Shown here one piece after another: positions 1 through 7,504 of a DNA stretch of 24,143 nucleotides. The position numbers were made by a program, and so were the translations under genes. The notes below the pieces were generated by a model. The model ran no database searches. It was not told the origin of the DNA and was given only the letters and a program-made list of their open reading frames with translations. Source of the stretch: CAYRUP01 sp964489265 (GTDB lineage: Bacteria > Pseudomonadota > Gammaproteobacteria > DSM-16500); contig CAZAXX010000036.1 in NCBI GenBank assembly GCA_964489265.1, forward strand, positions 1-24,143, in the 5' to 3' direction. Every line of letters begins with the position of its first letter. Position 1 is the first letter of the stretch.

Positions 1-1
1 G

Positions 2-118
2 GCTCAGATCGATAAGGCATTATTGACGCATGGTGAGTGTAAAAAACATTTAGCTGCTGTTCTCAATGGTTATGAGGCACATTTGAAAGCGACTAGACAA
101 GCAGCTGTCAGACCATGA
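2..118 (+). CDS. C-terminal tail of an unrecognised protein (partial)
   Basis: An open frame enters from the left edge and stops with TGA at 116-118, giving a 38-residue tail (starts AQIDKALLTHGECKKH, ends in RQAAVRP). It is hydrophilic and looks helical, with one cysteine and no motif I recognise. It is followed at once by a small hairpin and then by the end of a convergent minus-strand gene, which fits a true gene end. Only the tail is in the window, so the product cannot be named. The call rests on the open frame and the layout alone. Confidence 0.4.
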   Translation, partial: AQIDKALLTHGECKKHLAAVLNGYEAHLKATRQAAVRP

Positions 119-135
119 TAGCAACCAACGGGTGT

Positions 136-166
136 GTGTCATCCTGAACGAAGTGAAGGATGACAC
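136..166. repeat. Small palindrome between convergent genes, GTCATCCTGA type
   Basis: A perfect 10-bp inverted repeat (GTGTCATCCT at 136-145, AGGATGACAC at 157-166) with an 11-nt loop lies between two convergent gene ends. It belongs to the widespread dispersed type GTCATnnnGAnCGAAGnGAAGG. It could act as a bidirectional terminator, but there is no clear T run, so this is inference. Confidence 0.6.
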
Positions 167-182
167 AAAAGCTACCTCAGTC

Positions 183-554
183 TTAACAATGAAAATACCT
201 CGCATAAGCCCTCACCACCAACACCGAGGCTGGCATGTAAAGCTCCTTCGAATTCTCTTTCAAATATTTCACAACCGCTGCCGCCGTCAATAATTTATCG
301 TTATTATCAACAAGCGAGCAAGCTGGCTTATGCGCTTCACTCACGCCGCGCAAATACCCTTCGCAAAGCCCCGCTTTGGTTCCTTGCAAATATTCATTTT
401 CAGTTTGCACGCGACCCATATTTTTATCATGGATATCTAAAACAACTTCACATGCTTTAAGTAATTCGGTGCCTGTTAAAGGAGAAGAGGCAAATGAGCA
501 AAACGGCAAATAAAAAAAACTAATGAAAAGAAAAGAAAATATTTTTTTTGTCAT
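183..554 (-). CDS. Secreted Rap1a/Tai-type immunity-like protein
   Basis: A 123-residue protein with an N-terminal signal peptide (hydrophobic residues 5-20, likely cut near FCSFAS). The mature part resembles the Rap1a/Tai family: a G-x-LLKAC motif early, then GLCEGYLRGV, a PAC cysteine, VVKYLKEN and a C-terminal LVVRAYAR helix. There are four mature cysteines, as expected for a disulfide-bonded periplasmic protein. Known members neutralise periplasmic peptidoglycan amidase effectors of type VI secretion, but many homologues are orphans of unknown role. No effector or T6SS gene is visible here, so an immunity role is not shown. It is transcribed divergently from the bufferin operon across a 76-bp gap (555-630) in which I could not fix a promoter. 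Confidence 0.65.
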   Translation of the reverse strand: MTKKIFSFLFISFFYLPFCSFASSPLTGTELLKACEVVLDIHDKNMGRVQTENEYLQGTKAGLCEGYLRGVSEAHKPACSLVDNNDKLLTAAAVVKYLKENSKELYMPASVLVVRAYARYFHC

Positions 555-630
555 GTCACGTTCCTTGATATTAAGCTATACTTTCGTTCGATTAGTTAAT
601 CATTTTATATTTAATACAAGGAAGTATCTA

Positions 631-918
631 ATGAAAAATAAAACCAATTTAATCAAATCTGCCATTACCAGCATCTTAACCATCACTACCGCGACCGGCC
701 TACTCGCTACCACGAGCGCCTTGGCAGAACCACAAACAGAAAAATGTTATGGCATTGTCAAAGCAGGCTTAAATGATTGCCAAACCAAAAATGCATCTTG
801 CGCAGGTTCTGCGACCAAAAATAAACAAGGTGATGCTTTCATTCTGTTACCTAAAGGAACCTGCACCAAAATCGTTGACGCGAGCTTAACACCCATACCT
901 GAAAAAAATTCGAAATAA
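631..918 (+). CDS. bufA1: Bufferin-type RiPP precursor, DUF2282 family (BufA1)
   Basis: A 95-residue secreted precursor. The start is ATG at 631, with an AAGGAAG ribosome site at 618-624; the frame is open further upstream but has no such site there. Residues 1-32 form a signal peptide ending ALA, cut before EPQTEK. The mature part has the DUF2282 pattern with four cysteines at about 39, 50, 57 and 78 (EKCYG, NDCQ, ASCAG, GTCTK). Characterised bufferins of this family are exported peptides whose cysteines are converted by the MNIO enzyme BufB with BufC and which bind copper. BufB and BufC genes lie downstream on the same strand. The yceI gene starts 10 bp after the stop. Copper as the metal here is inferred from the family. 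Confidence 0.85.
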   Translation: MKNKTNLIKSAITSILTITTATGLLATTSALAEPQTEKCYGIVKAGLNDCQTKNASCAGSATKNKQGDAFILLPKGTCTKIVDASLTPIPEKNSK

Positions 919-928
919 GGCTAAGCCA

Positions 929-1492
929 ATGAAAAAGAATTTTATCATTTCTCTCCTGTTGAGTTTTGTATTTTCTAATTTGATGGCTGCAGAAACCTAT
1001 CAATTTGATAATCAACATTCATATGTCATGTGGCACGCGAATCATTTTAATTTTTCTCATCCATCTGGAAAATGGATGGCGGAAGGTACACTAGTGTTAG
1101 ATCAAGCTAAACCACAAAATAGCAAAGTCAATTCCATTATTCATATTTCCGAACTCACGACAGGCGTCAAAGAATTAGATGAACATTTAGCAGGACAACT
1201 TTTTTTTGATGCAAAAAAATATCCGACGGCCACTTTTGTCAGTGATAAAGTCACTGTAACAAGCAAAACATCGGCTAAAGTACATGGAATATTGACGGTG
1301 CATGGTGTGGCAAAACCCGTTACGCTAGATGTGACGTTAAACAACTCGGGCATCAATCCGATTTCCAACAAACAAACTGTCGGCTTCAGCGCGCACACGA
1401 CATTAAAACGTTCTGATTTTGGCATAACAACTCTGTTACCTGGTGTCGGTGATGACATCAAAATTGATATTGAAGTAGAAGCGCATCAATAG
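929..1492 (+). CDS. yceI: YceI-family periplasmic lipocalin-like protein
   Basis: A 187-residue protein of normal YceI length. Residues 1-20 are a signal peptide ending LMA. The mature chain begins AETYQFDNQHSYVMW, the usual opening strand, and carries FFDAKKYPTATFVS and the VHGILTVHGVAKPVTLDV core, ending with GFSAHTTLKRSDFGI. YceI proteins fold as an eight-stranded barrel that binds isoprenoid lipids in the periplasm. The gene sits inside the bufferin operon, 10 bp behind bufA1 and 10 bp ahead of bufB, so it is probably co-transcribed. A role in metal stress or in protecting the envelope is possible but is inference from position only. Confidence 0.9.
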   Translation: MKKNFIISLLLSFVFSNLMAAETYQFDNQHSYVMWHANHFNFSHPSGKWMAEGTLVLDQAKPQNSKVNSIIHISELTTGVKELDEHLAGQLFFDAKKYPTATFVSDKVTVTSKTSAKVHGILTVHGVAKPVTLDVTLNNSGINPISNKQTVGFSAHTTLKRSDFGITTLLPGVGDDIKIDIEVEAHQ

Positions 1493-1502
1493 GAGTTTAC
1501 CC

Positions 1503-2351
1503 ATGCTGGAAAAAATAGTGAAAAAACCATTTCTCGGTTTTGGACTTGGCTTACGTCATGATTATTACACTACTATTCTCGAGGAAAAACCAGCTGTCGA
1601 CTGGTTTGAAATTATTACCGAAAATTATTTAGTTCCTGGCGGAAAACCACTTTTTTTTCTTGATAAAATTCGTGAACATTATCCGATGGTTATGCATGGC
1701 GTGTCATTATCGATAGGCAGCAGTGATCCGCTTGATTTAAATTATTTAAAAGAAGTCAAAGCTCTCGCAAATCGTATAGAACCACACTGGATTTCTGATC
1801 ATTTATGCTGGACGGGCATTCAAGGCAAAAATACGCATGATTTACTGCCGCTGCCTTACACTGAAGAATCAATTCAACATGTCGTTGATCGCATCCAGCA
1901 AGTACAAGATTTTTTAGGCCAACAAATTTTGATTGAAAACGTTTCCAGTTATATCACTTACAAAAAATCAACGATGACAGAATGGGATTTTTTACTTGAA
2001 ATTTGTCAGCGTGCAGATTGTTTTATTTTGCTAGATGTTAATAATATTCATGTGAGCGCTGTCAATCATGAATTTAATCCGCTTGATTATCTGAATGCCA
2101 TTCCAAGCGAACGAATTTATCAAATTCATTTAGCTGGTCATTCCAATCTGGGCGATTACATCATTGATACACACGATCATGCCATTGTGGATGAAGTTTG
2201 GAAACTGTATGAAGCAACTATCAAACGTCATGGAAAAATTTCAACGATGGTGGAGCGTGATGATAACATGCCATCGTTTGATGTTTTATTTGAAGAATTA
2301 AAACATGCTCGTCGTATTGCTGAAACATTTTCTGAGAGTATTGTTGCATGA
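1503..2351 (+). CDS. bufB: BufB, DUF692/MNIO peptide-modifying enzyme
   Basis: A 282-residue DUF692 protein, the usual length. These multinuclear non-heme iron oxidases are TIM barrels that oxidise cysteines of RiPP precursors. Diagnostic segments are GFGLGLRHDYY near the start, DWFEIITENYL (33-43) and the metal-ligand candidates H65 (MHGVS), H100 (SDHLCW), E145 (LIENVSS), D178 and H183 (LDVNNIH), H209 (QIHLAGH), D222 and H226 (IDTHDHA) and E251 (MVERDD). No key ligand appears to be missing. The stop overlaps the bufC start by four bases (ATGA at 2348-2351), as expected for partners made together. The substrates are presumably the two small precursors flanking the bufBC pair. Confidence 0.92.
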   Translation: MLEKIVKKPFLGFGLGLRHDYYTTILEEKPAVDWFEIITENYLVPGGKPLFFLDKIREHYPMVMHGVSLSIGSSDPLDLNYLKEVKALANRIEPHWISDHLCWTGIQGKNTHDLLPLPYTEESIQHVVDRIQQVQDFLGQQILIENVSSYITYKKSTMTEWDFLLEICQRADCFILLDVNNIHVSAVNHEFNPLDYLNAIPSERIYQIHLAGHSNLGDYIIDTHDHAIVDEVWKLYEATIKRHGKISTMVERDDNMPSFDVLFEELKHARRIAETFSESIVA

Positions 2352-3109
2352 ATGAATTAACTAATTTGCAAGCCGAATTTCAAAATTATTTGATGCACTC
2401 AGATCAAACTATTCAACAACAAATTGTGGATACAGAAAAAGTGTCTGCTGAAACACGGTTAGCCATTTATGAAAATGCTTATCGCTCACGTCTGCAGGAT
2501 GCATTGATATTGAGTTATCCCGCTTTGCAAAAACAGGTGGGAGAAGATGCATTTGCTGAATTATGTCATGACTACATTGATAAATATCCCTCGTGTTTTC
2601 GATCTATTCGTTGGTACGGCGATCAGTTTGCAGCATTTTTACAAGATCCCTTTCTTTCTGAATTAGCACACGTTGAATGGGCGATGGCCACGGTGTTTGA
2701 TGCGGCCGATGCAAATCCGGTTTCGCTCGCAGAAATTGGCGCCATACCACCCGATGCCTGGGAAAATATGCGCTTTGAGATACATCCAGCCGCAACTTGT
2801 TTAGAATTAAACTGGAATGTTATCGAAATCTGGCAAGCACTTTCCGAGGATCAAACACCCAATGAACCACAGGAAAGTCCAGCCCCGGTTACCTGGCTTT
2901 TGTGGCGCCAGGATTATCAAACCCAGTTTTGTTCTCTCTCGGCAGCGGAAGCATGGGCTGTGCATTCCTTGTTTGAAGAAAGAACATTTGGTGAAATTTG
3001 TGAAGGATTATGCCAATGGATAGCTGAAGAAAATGCCCCTATGCAGGCAGCATCTTTCTTAAAAAGTTGGCTGACTGCGGGATTGATCACTCAAGTCAAA
3101 CTGATTTGA
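2348..3109 (+). CDS. bufC: BufC, DUF2063 partner of the MNIO enzyme
   Basis: A 253-residue protein. Residues about 5-95 match DUF2063: LQAEFQNYLMHSD, then RLAIYENAYRSRLQDAL and LSYPALQKQVGEDAFAELC, followed by YIDKYPS and RWYGDQFAAFL. The C-terminal half (about 135-253) is the winged, less conserved part. The N-terminal domain was once annotated as DNA-binding, but in MNIO operons this protein acts as a partner that presents the precursor peptide to the oxidase. It overlaps bufB by four bases. After it there is an 88-bp gap before the second precursor, wider than the other gaps in the operon. Confidence 0.88.
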   Translation: MNELTNLQAEFQNYLMHSDQTIQQQIVDTEKVSAETRLAIYENAYRSRLQDALILSYPALQKQVGEDAFAELCHDYIDKYPSCFRSIRWYGDQFAAFLQDPFLSELAHVEWAMATVFDAADANPVSLAEIGAIPPDAWENMRFEIHPAATCLELNWNVIEIWQALSEDQTPNEPQESPAPVTWLLWRQDYQTQFCSLSAAEAWAVHSLFEERTFGEICEGLCQWIAEENAPMQAASFLKSWLTAGLITQVKLI

Positions 3110-3133
3110 TTAAACACAATTTTCTGATAGTAT
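3106..3133 (+). promoter_or_regulatory. Weak candidate promoter for the second precursor gene
   Basis: TTGATT (3106-3111) and TAGTAT (3128-3133) are separated by 16 bp, overlapping and following the bufC stop. The match is only moderate. Its appeal is the 88-bp gap ahead of bufA2, which leaves room for separate expression. Confidence 0.22.
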
Positions 3134-3197
3134 TATTTCTTCATGTTAGGGTTTGGGTAGTTTCTTCAGTTAATCATTCACAAAATGGAGTTTTGTT

Positions 3198-3464
3198 ATG
3201 ACGACGAAAACGAAAATCGCTGGCATTATTGCCGCTGCTGCTGCAATTGCATTTGTAACCGCACCTGTCACATCAACTGTTGCATTTGCTGCTAAAAAAG
3301 TAGCATGTTATGGCGTTAACAGCTGCAAAGGCAAAAGCGCATGCAAAACCTCTGCTAATGCATGCAAAGGCCAAAACGCTTGCAAAGGCAAAGGCGTTAC
3401 AATGATGAAATCTGAAAAGAAATGCACAGACAAAAAAGGCACAACTGAAGAACCAAAGTCTTAA
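3198..3464 (+). CDS. bufA2: Second bufferin-type precursor, Cys/Lys-rich (BufA2-like)
   Basis: An 88-residue secreted peptide precursor. The ribosome site TGGAG ends at 3190. Residues 1-32 form an alanine-rich signal peptide ending AFAA. The mature part has six cysteines at about 37, 43, 49, 56, 62 and 76, five of them in the spaced pattern ACYG, NSCKG, SACK, NACKG, NACKG, then a lone KKC. The spacing is 5 or 6 residues between cysteines, with lysine after most of them. This matches the second type of bufferin precursor, short low-complexity CKG peptides found next to DUF692/DUF2063 genes. It lies downstream of bufC on the same strand. Which of the two precursors BufB/BufC modifies, or whether both, cannot be read from the sequence. 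Confidence 0.78.
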   Translation: MTTKTKIAGIIAAAAAIAFVTAPVTSTVAFAAKKVACYGVNSCKGKSACKTSANACKGQNACKGKGVTMMKSEKKCTDKKGTTEEPKS

Positions 3465-3472
3465 GTTCATTT

Positions 3473-3502
3473 GTAAGGGCGAATCTGCGTGTTCGCCCTT
3501 AC
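3473..3502. terminator. Perfect hairpin ending the bufferin operon
   Basis: GTAAGGGCGAA at 3473-3483 pairs perfectly with TTCGCCCTTAC at 3492-3502 across an 8-nt loop, 8 bp after the bufA2 stop. A weak pyrimidine stretch (ACTTTCC) follows. It probably terminates the operon. It also resembles the GTAGGGGC palindromes at 8952 and 14940, so it may be a dispersed repeat used as a terminator. Confidence 0.65.
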
Positions 3503-3539
3503 ACTTTCCACTTCACACCAATTCCCGCTAGAGAACTCC

Positions 3540-6356
3540 ATGAGAAAAACCGAAATAGAACAACAATTACAAGCCATCACGCGTGATTTTTTAACTGAAC
3601 TGCAAGCTGAACGAGCACTACAAGCAATTACCTTAAACGTATCCCTGGAACGTGATTTAGGAATTGATAGTTTAGGCAAAGTCGAATTATTTCATCGTAT
3701 CGAAAAAAAATTCGATATTCATTTGCCAGAAAGTGCAATGGTAAACGCCGACTGCTTGCAAGATATTGTTCAACTCATTGAACGAGCGTCTCCCACTACC
3801 CACGCACAAATCAAATCAGCTAAACAAGCCTCGACTCTGGAAAATATATCCGTTGATATGTCAACACAAAAAAATATTGGTGATGTATTACTTGCACATG
3901 CCAAAGCAAATCCAGATCGTCCGCATATTTATTTGCAAAATGAACAAGGTAACGAACAAATTATTCGTTACGGTCAATTAGCTGAAGAAGCACTTTATAT
4001 TGCACGTGGATTACAAGAACGTGGGATACAACCCGGTGAAACCGTAGCAATTATGCTACCGACCAGTGATGCATTTTTTTATTCGTATTGTGGTGTGTTA
4101 CTCGCAGGCGCCGTACCCGTTCCAATTTATCCACCCTTTCGTCCAGATCGTATTGAGGAATATGCAAAACGTGAAGCGAAAATTTTGCAAAATGCTGAAG
4201 TCAGAATTCTAATTACTTTTTCTCGCGCTGAAATTCTCAGTCAAATGTTACGAACATTTATTCCGAGTTTGAAAGAAGTCGCGACGATTAAAAATTTAAG
4301 AACCCCAGGCAACGAATTATTTTCTCCGGTGTCAATTGAACCAAGTGATCCTGCATTAATTCAATATACGTCCGGAAGTACCGGCGATCCAAAAGGTGTG
4401 TTTTTAACGCATGAAAATATGCTTGCAAACATGCGTGCGATCGAAAAATCGGTGCCGATCAAAGCGACTGATATCGAAGTGAGTTGGTTACCGCTTTATC
4501 ATGACATGGGACTCATGAGTTGGTTAAGCAGCCTTTATTTTGGCATTCCACTGACGATTTTATCTCCCATCACGTTTCTCGCTCGACCTGAACGTTGGTT
4601 ATGGGCGATTCATTATCATCGTGCGACATTATCGGGCGGTCCTAATTTTGCGTATGAGCTTTGTGTCAAAAAAATTAATGCAAAAGATATTGAAGGACTT
4701 GATTTAAGCTCATGGCGTTTTGCATTCAATGGTGCGGAAGCCATTAATCCGCGCACACTGGAACGCTTTTATAAAAAATTCGCGCCGTATGGATTTAAAC
4801 TCGAAGCATTTGCACCGGTGTATGGATTAGCAGAATCAACCGTTGCACTGACTTTTCCACCGAATATACGCGTACCACGCATTGATAAAATCGACCGTGA
4901 TGCATTTGAAAAAGAAAGTAAAGCAATTCCAGCTAAAGCATTGCAAGGAAAAAATGTATTGGAATTTGTTGCGTGTGGCGAACCGATGTCAGAACATGCG
5001 ATTCGCATTGCTGATGATGCCGGCAATATTTTAGGTGAGCGTCATGTTGGCAACATTCAATTTCAAGGTCCTTCTGCGATGCAAGGTTATTTCAATAATC
5101 CCGCAGCGACACAAAAAGCCTATCGCAGTGATGGTTGGTGGGATTCAGGTGATTTAGGTTATCTTGCAGATAAAGAAATTTTTATTATTGGTCGCAAAAA
5201 AGATTTAATCATTAAAGCAGGACGCAATCTTTATCCTGAAGAAGTGGAAGAAGTTGTCGGCCAAATCTCAAGTATTCGTAAAGGTTGTGCGGTGGCATTT
5301 GGAGTGAGTGATCCAGTCACTGGTACGGAAAAATTAATTGTTGTTGCAGAAACCTATGAAATGGGAAAAGAAGCGCAACAAGCGATTCGTGCAGAAATCA
5401 TCGAAAATATGGCGATATCACTCGGCATTCCTCCGGATGCAATTATTTTGGTACCACCTCGCACAATTCCGAAAACATCCAGTGGAAAATTGCAACGTTC
5501 CGCCTGCAAACATGCTTATTTGAAAGGAAAATTGAAACCGAATCGAGTGCCGGTCAAATTACAAATTATAAAATTAGGCCTCCTAAGCTTAGGGAAAAAA
5601 GCAATAAACTGGTTGAGTTATTTCGGTAAATTAGCCTACACAACGTATGTTGGTTTGATCTTCTGCCTCACTTTTCCATTTGCTTGGCTCAGTGTTCTGT
5701 TACTTCCCGTTAAAGTAGCCGCGACAATAATTCGATTTTGGGCGCGCAATTTATTTCGCTTAACAGCTTGTCCTATTATTGTTAAAGGGAAAAATCATTT
5801 ACACGCAGACACGCCCGTTATTTATGCGGCAAATCACGCGAGTTATATTGATGCTCTCTTGTTAGTCGGCATATTACCTGCTGGGGTTATTTTTATTGGG
5901 AAAAAAGAATTATTAAAAACGCCTTTTATTCGCACTTTTATTAAAAAACTTGGATTTTTGACTGTCGATCGGATTGAGTTTACCAAGAGCCTAGAAAATC
6001 GTGACGTGATTGTTGAGGCAGTTCGTAATGGACATTCCATTGCGATTTTTCCAGAAGGCACATTTACGTATGCAACGGGTTTACGTCCATTTAAGTTAGG
6101 TGCATTTACGATCGCGAATGATACCAACACACCTATTTGTCCCATCGCAATTCAAGGCACGCGCCGTATTTTGCGCGGCGATAATAAATTAGCTAAACCA
6201 GGTGCCATTAAAGTGACAGTAGGAAAATTGATTCGACCGAAACGCAAAGATTGGAATGAAATTATTCGCTTGCATTCTCTCGTGCGTGCGGAAATTGCCA
6301 AACATTGTGGAGAGCCTGTGATTGATGTCATTGTGGCTGGGCCGGTTTTGGATTAA
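3540..6356 (+). CDS. ACP - fatty acyl-AMP ligase - PlsC acyltransferase fusion
   Basis: A 938-residue multidomain enzyme. I chose ATG at 3540 because the ACP domain begins there; the open frame upstream starts with GTG inside the terminator hairpin. Residues 1-82 form an acyl carrier domain with the phosphopantetheine serine S44 in LGIDSLG. Residues about 110-670 are an adenylating domain of the FAAL/FadD32 type: YTSGSTGDPKG (276-286), LPLYHDMGLMSW, GGPNFAYELC, SGDLG (536-540), GRKKDLIIKAGRN (551-563) and catalytic lysine K650 in KTSSGK. A hydrophobic segment follows at about 700-725. Residues 745-938 are a PlsC-type acyltransferase with NHASYID (H766-x4-D771) and FPEGTF (837-842). The likely job is to activate a fatty acid, load it on the built-in ACP and pass it to a lysophospholipid or another acceptor. 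The acceptor is unknown. Confidence 0.88.
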   Translation: MRKTEIEQQLQAITRDFLTELQAERALQAITLNVSLERDLGIDSLGKVELFHRIEKKFDIHLPESAMVNADCLQDIVQLIERASPTTHAQIKSAKQASTLENISVDMSTQKNIGDVLLAHAKANPDRPHIYLQNEQGNEQIIRYGQLAEEALYIARGLQERGIQPGETVAIMLPTSDAFFYSYCGVLLAGAVPVPIYPPFRPDRIEEYAKREAKILQNAEVRILITFSRAEILSQMLRTFIPSLKEVATIKNLRTPGNELFSPVSIEPSDPALIQYTSGSTGDPKGVFLTHENMLANMRAIEKSVPIKATDIEVSWLPLYHDMGLMSWLSSLYFGIPLTILSPITFLARPERWLWAIHYHRATLSGGPNFAYELCVKKINAKDIEGLDLSSWRFAFNGAEAINPRTLERFYKKFAPYGFKLEAFAPVYGLAESTVALTFPPNIRVPRIDKIDRDAFEKESKAIPAKALQGKNVLEFVACGEPMSEHAIRIADDAGNILGERHVGNIQFQGPSAMQGYFNNPAATQKAYRSDGWWDSGDLGYLADKEIFIIGRKKDLIIKAGRNLYPEEVEEVVGQISSIRKGCAVAFGVSDPVTGTEKLIVVAETYEMGKEAQQAIRAEIIENMAISLGIPPDAIILVPPRTIPKTSSGKLQRSACKHAYLKGKLKPNRVPVKLQIIKLGLLSLGKKAINWLSYFGKLAYTTYVGLIFCLTFPFAWLSVLLLPVKVAATIIRFWARNLFRLTACPIIVKGKNHLHADTPVIYAANHASYIDALLLVGILPAGVIFIGKKELLKTPFIRTFIKKLGFLTVDRIEFTKSLENRDVIVEAVRNGHSIAIFPEGTFTYATGLRPFKLGAFTIANDTNTPICPIAIQGTRRILRGDNKLAKPGAIKVTVGKLIRPKRKDWNEIIRLHSLVRAEIAKHCGEPVIDVIVAGPVLD

Positions 6357-7382
6357 TCATCCAAACGTAAACGTATAAACCTCGAGCCCAGGCGAAGACG
6401 GAATCACTTGCAAAACACCATTATCAAATTGCGGCAAGAATAAAACCGAATATAGCGTATGTTTATCTACATTAATTCGACCGTGCACTACATCATCCCC
6501 TTTTCCGGCCGAAACTTCTTCGCCATTCAATAACACTTGCACGCTGATCGGTTTACCCGTTGCACTTCCCATCACCATAAACACTTTTCGCGCATTAAAA
6601 TGAATTTTAAGGCCAGCAAAAGGTTGCGCTGACACAATGCGATCTGCATTGATAATCCAAGCGCCTTGCAACGCCCAACTGTTATCGAGTAATTCATTGG
6701 GATAAGAATATTGCTGAGCACGATTGAGAACTGCCGTTTCTCTGCTCGCGAAACTATTGGCACGCGCAAAACCCAAATACGTCTCAGGCGTTTGTGCTGC
6801 AAATTGACCTTCCTCTTCACCCAACGAAGAACTCGCCGGCGTCGTTTTTCCCAGTAAAAATCGAATATTATTTTCTGTCACAGCATACTCGCCTTCACCA
6901 AAATGTTCATAAACTACCTTGCCATTTTTATCGATGAGATAATGCGCCGGCCAATATCGATTATGAAAATTTTCCCAGGTCTTAAATTGATTATCCAACG
7001 CAACAGGATATTTGATACCCTCCGCCAACAGCGCATTTTTCACATTCGCCAAGTCTTTTTCAAATTCAAATTCCGGCGTGTGCACACCTATAATTTCCAA
7101 TCCTGCTGAATGATATTTGTTATACCAGTCTTTCAAATAAGGTAAAGTGCGCTTGCAATTGATGCATGAATAAGTCCAAAAATCAATCAATACGACTTTG
7201 CCTTTCAAATTCTCCAATTGCAGTGGCTGTGAATTAATCCAAGCTGTGATGCCTGCAATCTGAGGTGCGGGATACGGTGTCCCTAAGCCTTTTTCCAGCG
7301 TTAAGGTCGCATAGGCTGGCGCTGTATTTGCAAGATAAAATGCAATGATGAGATAGATAGATCGACGAAAATTGAGAATCAT
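6357..7382 (-). CDS. Secreted thioredoxin-like protein with DipZ-type C-terminal domain
   Basis: A 341-residue exported redoxin. I chose ATG at 7382 because AGGAAAGGA (7387-7395) lies just upstream and a signal peptide follows at once (residues 1-25, ending PAYA); a TTG 63 bp upstream in frame has no such support. Residues 38-195 form a TlpA/thioredoxin domain with the redox pair C73 and C76 in WTYSCINCKRT, then PYLKDWYNKY, GVHTPEFEFE and RYWPAHYLID. Residues about 220-341 resemble the C-terminal beta-sandwich domain of DipZ proteins (SWALQGAWIINAD, then VLLNGEEV). DipZ normally also has an N-terminal CcdA membrane part, which is absent. Its likely role is extracytoplasmic disulfide or peroxide chemistry. 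Its stop abuts the stop of the convergent gene with no base between. Confidence 0.8.
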   Translation of the reverse strand: MILNFRRSIYLIIAFYLANTAPAYATLTLEKGLGTPYPAPQIAGITAWINSQPLQLENLKGKVVLIDFWTYSCINCKRTLPYLKDWYNKYHSAGLEIIGVHTPEFEFEKDLANVKNALLAEGIKYPVALDNQFKTWENFHNRYWPAHYLIDKNGKVVYEHFGEGEYAVTENNIRFLLGKTTPASSSLGEEEGQFAAQTPETYLGFARANSFASRETAVLNRAQQYSYPNELLDNSWALQGAWIINADRIVSAQPFAGLKIHFNARKVFMVMGSATGKPISVQVLLNGEEVSAGKGDDVVHGRINVDKHTLYSVLFLPQFDNGVLQVIPSSPGLEVYTFTFG

Positions 7383-7418
7383 GGCGTCCTTTCCTGATTG
7401 AATTTTTTCCATTATAAC

Positions 7419-7441
7419 ATGCAAGGCAAATGAACTTGCAT
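7419..7441. promoter_or_regulatory. 7-9-7 inverted repeat between two redox genes, possible operator
   Basis: ATGCAAG (7419-7425) and CTTGCAT (7435-7441) form a perfect dyad with a 9-bp centre in the 122-bp gap between the divergent thioredoxin-like gene and sodB. The right arm overlaps a weak -35 candidate for sodB (TTGCAT 7436-7441, 17 bp, TACACT 7459-7464). A regulator binding here is inference. Confidence 0.28.
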
Positions 7442-7504
7442 TCAAACCATATCATTCATACACTTGTTTTCACATTTCTAATTCTAAAATGGAGAACACA
7501 CAAC

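Noticed and set aside
3321..3400. CRISPR-like short repeats in the second precursor gene
   Set aside because: The periodicity is codon-level repetition of CKG peptides within a coding frame with a signal peptide; no spacers exist. No CRISPR array was seen anywhere.
3489..3539. GTG start giving 17 extra residues to the acyl ligase fusion
   Set aside because: It begins inside the terminator hairpin, and the ACP domain starts naturally at ATG 3540.
7464..7490. TTGTTT and TAAAAT as a sodB promoter
   Set aside because: The spacer is only 15 bp, and the transcript would begin past the GGAG ribosome site at 7491.
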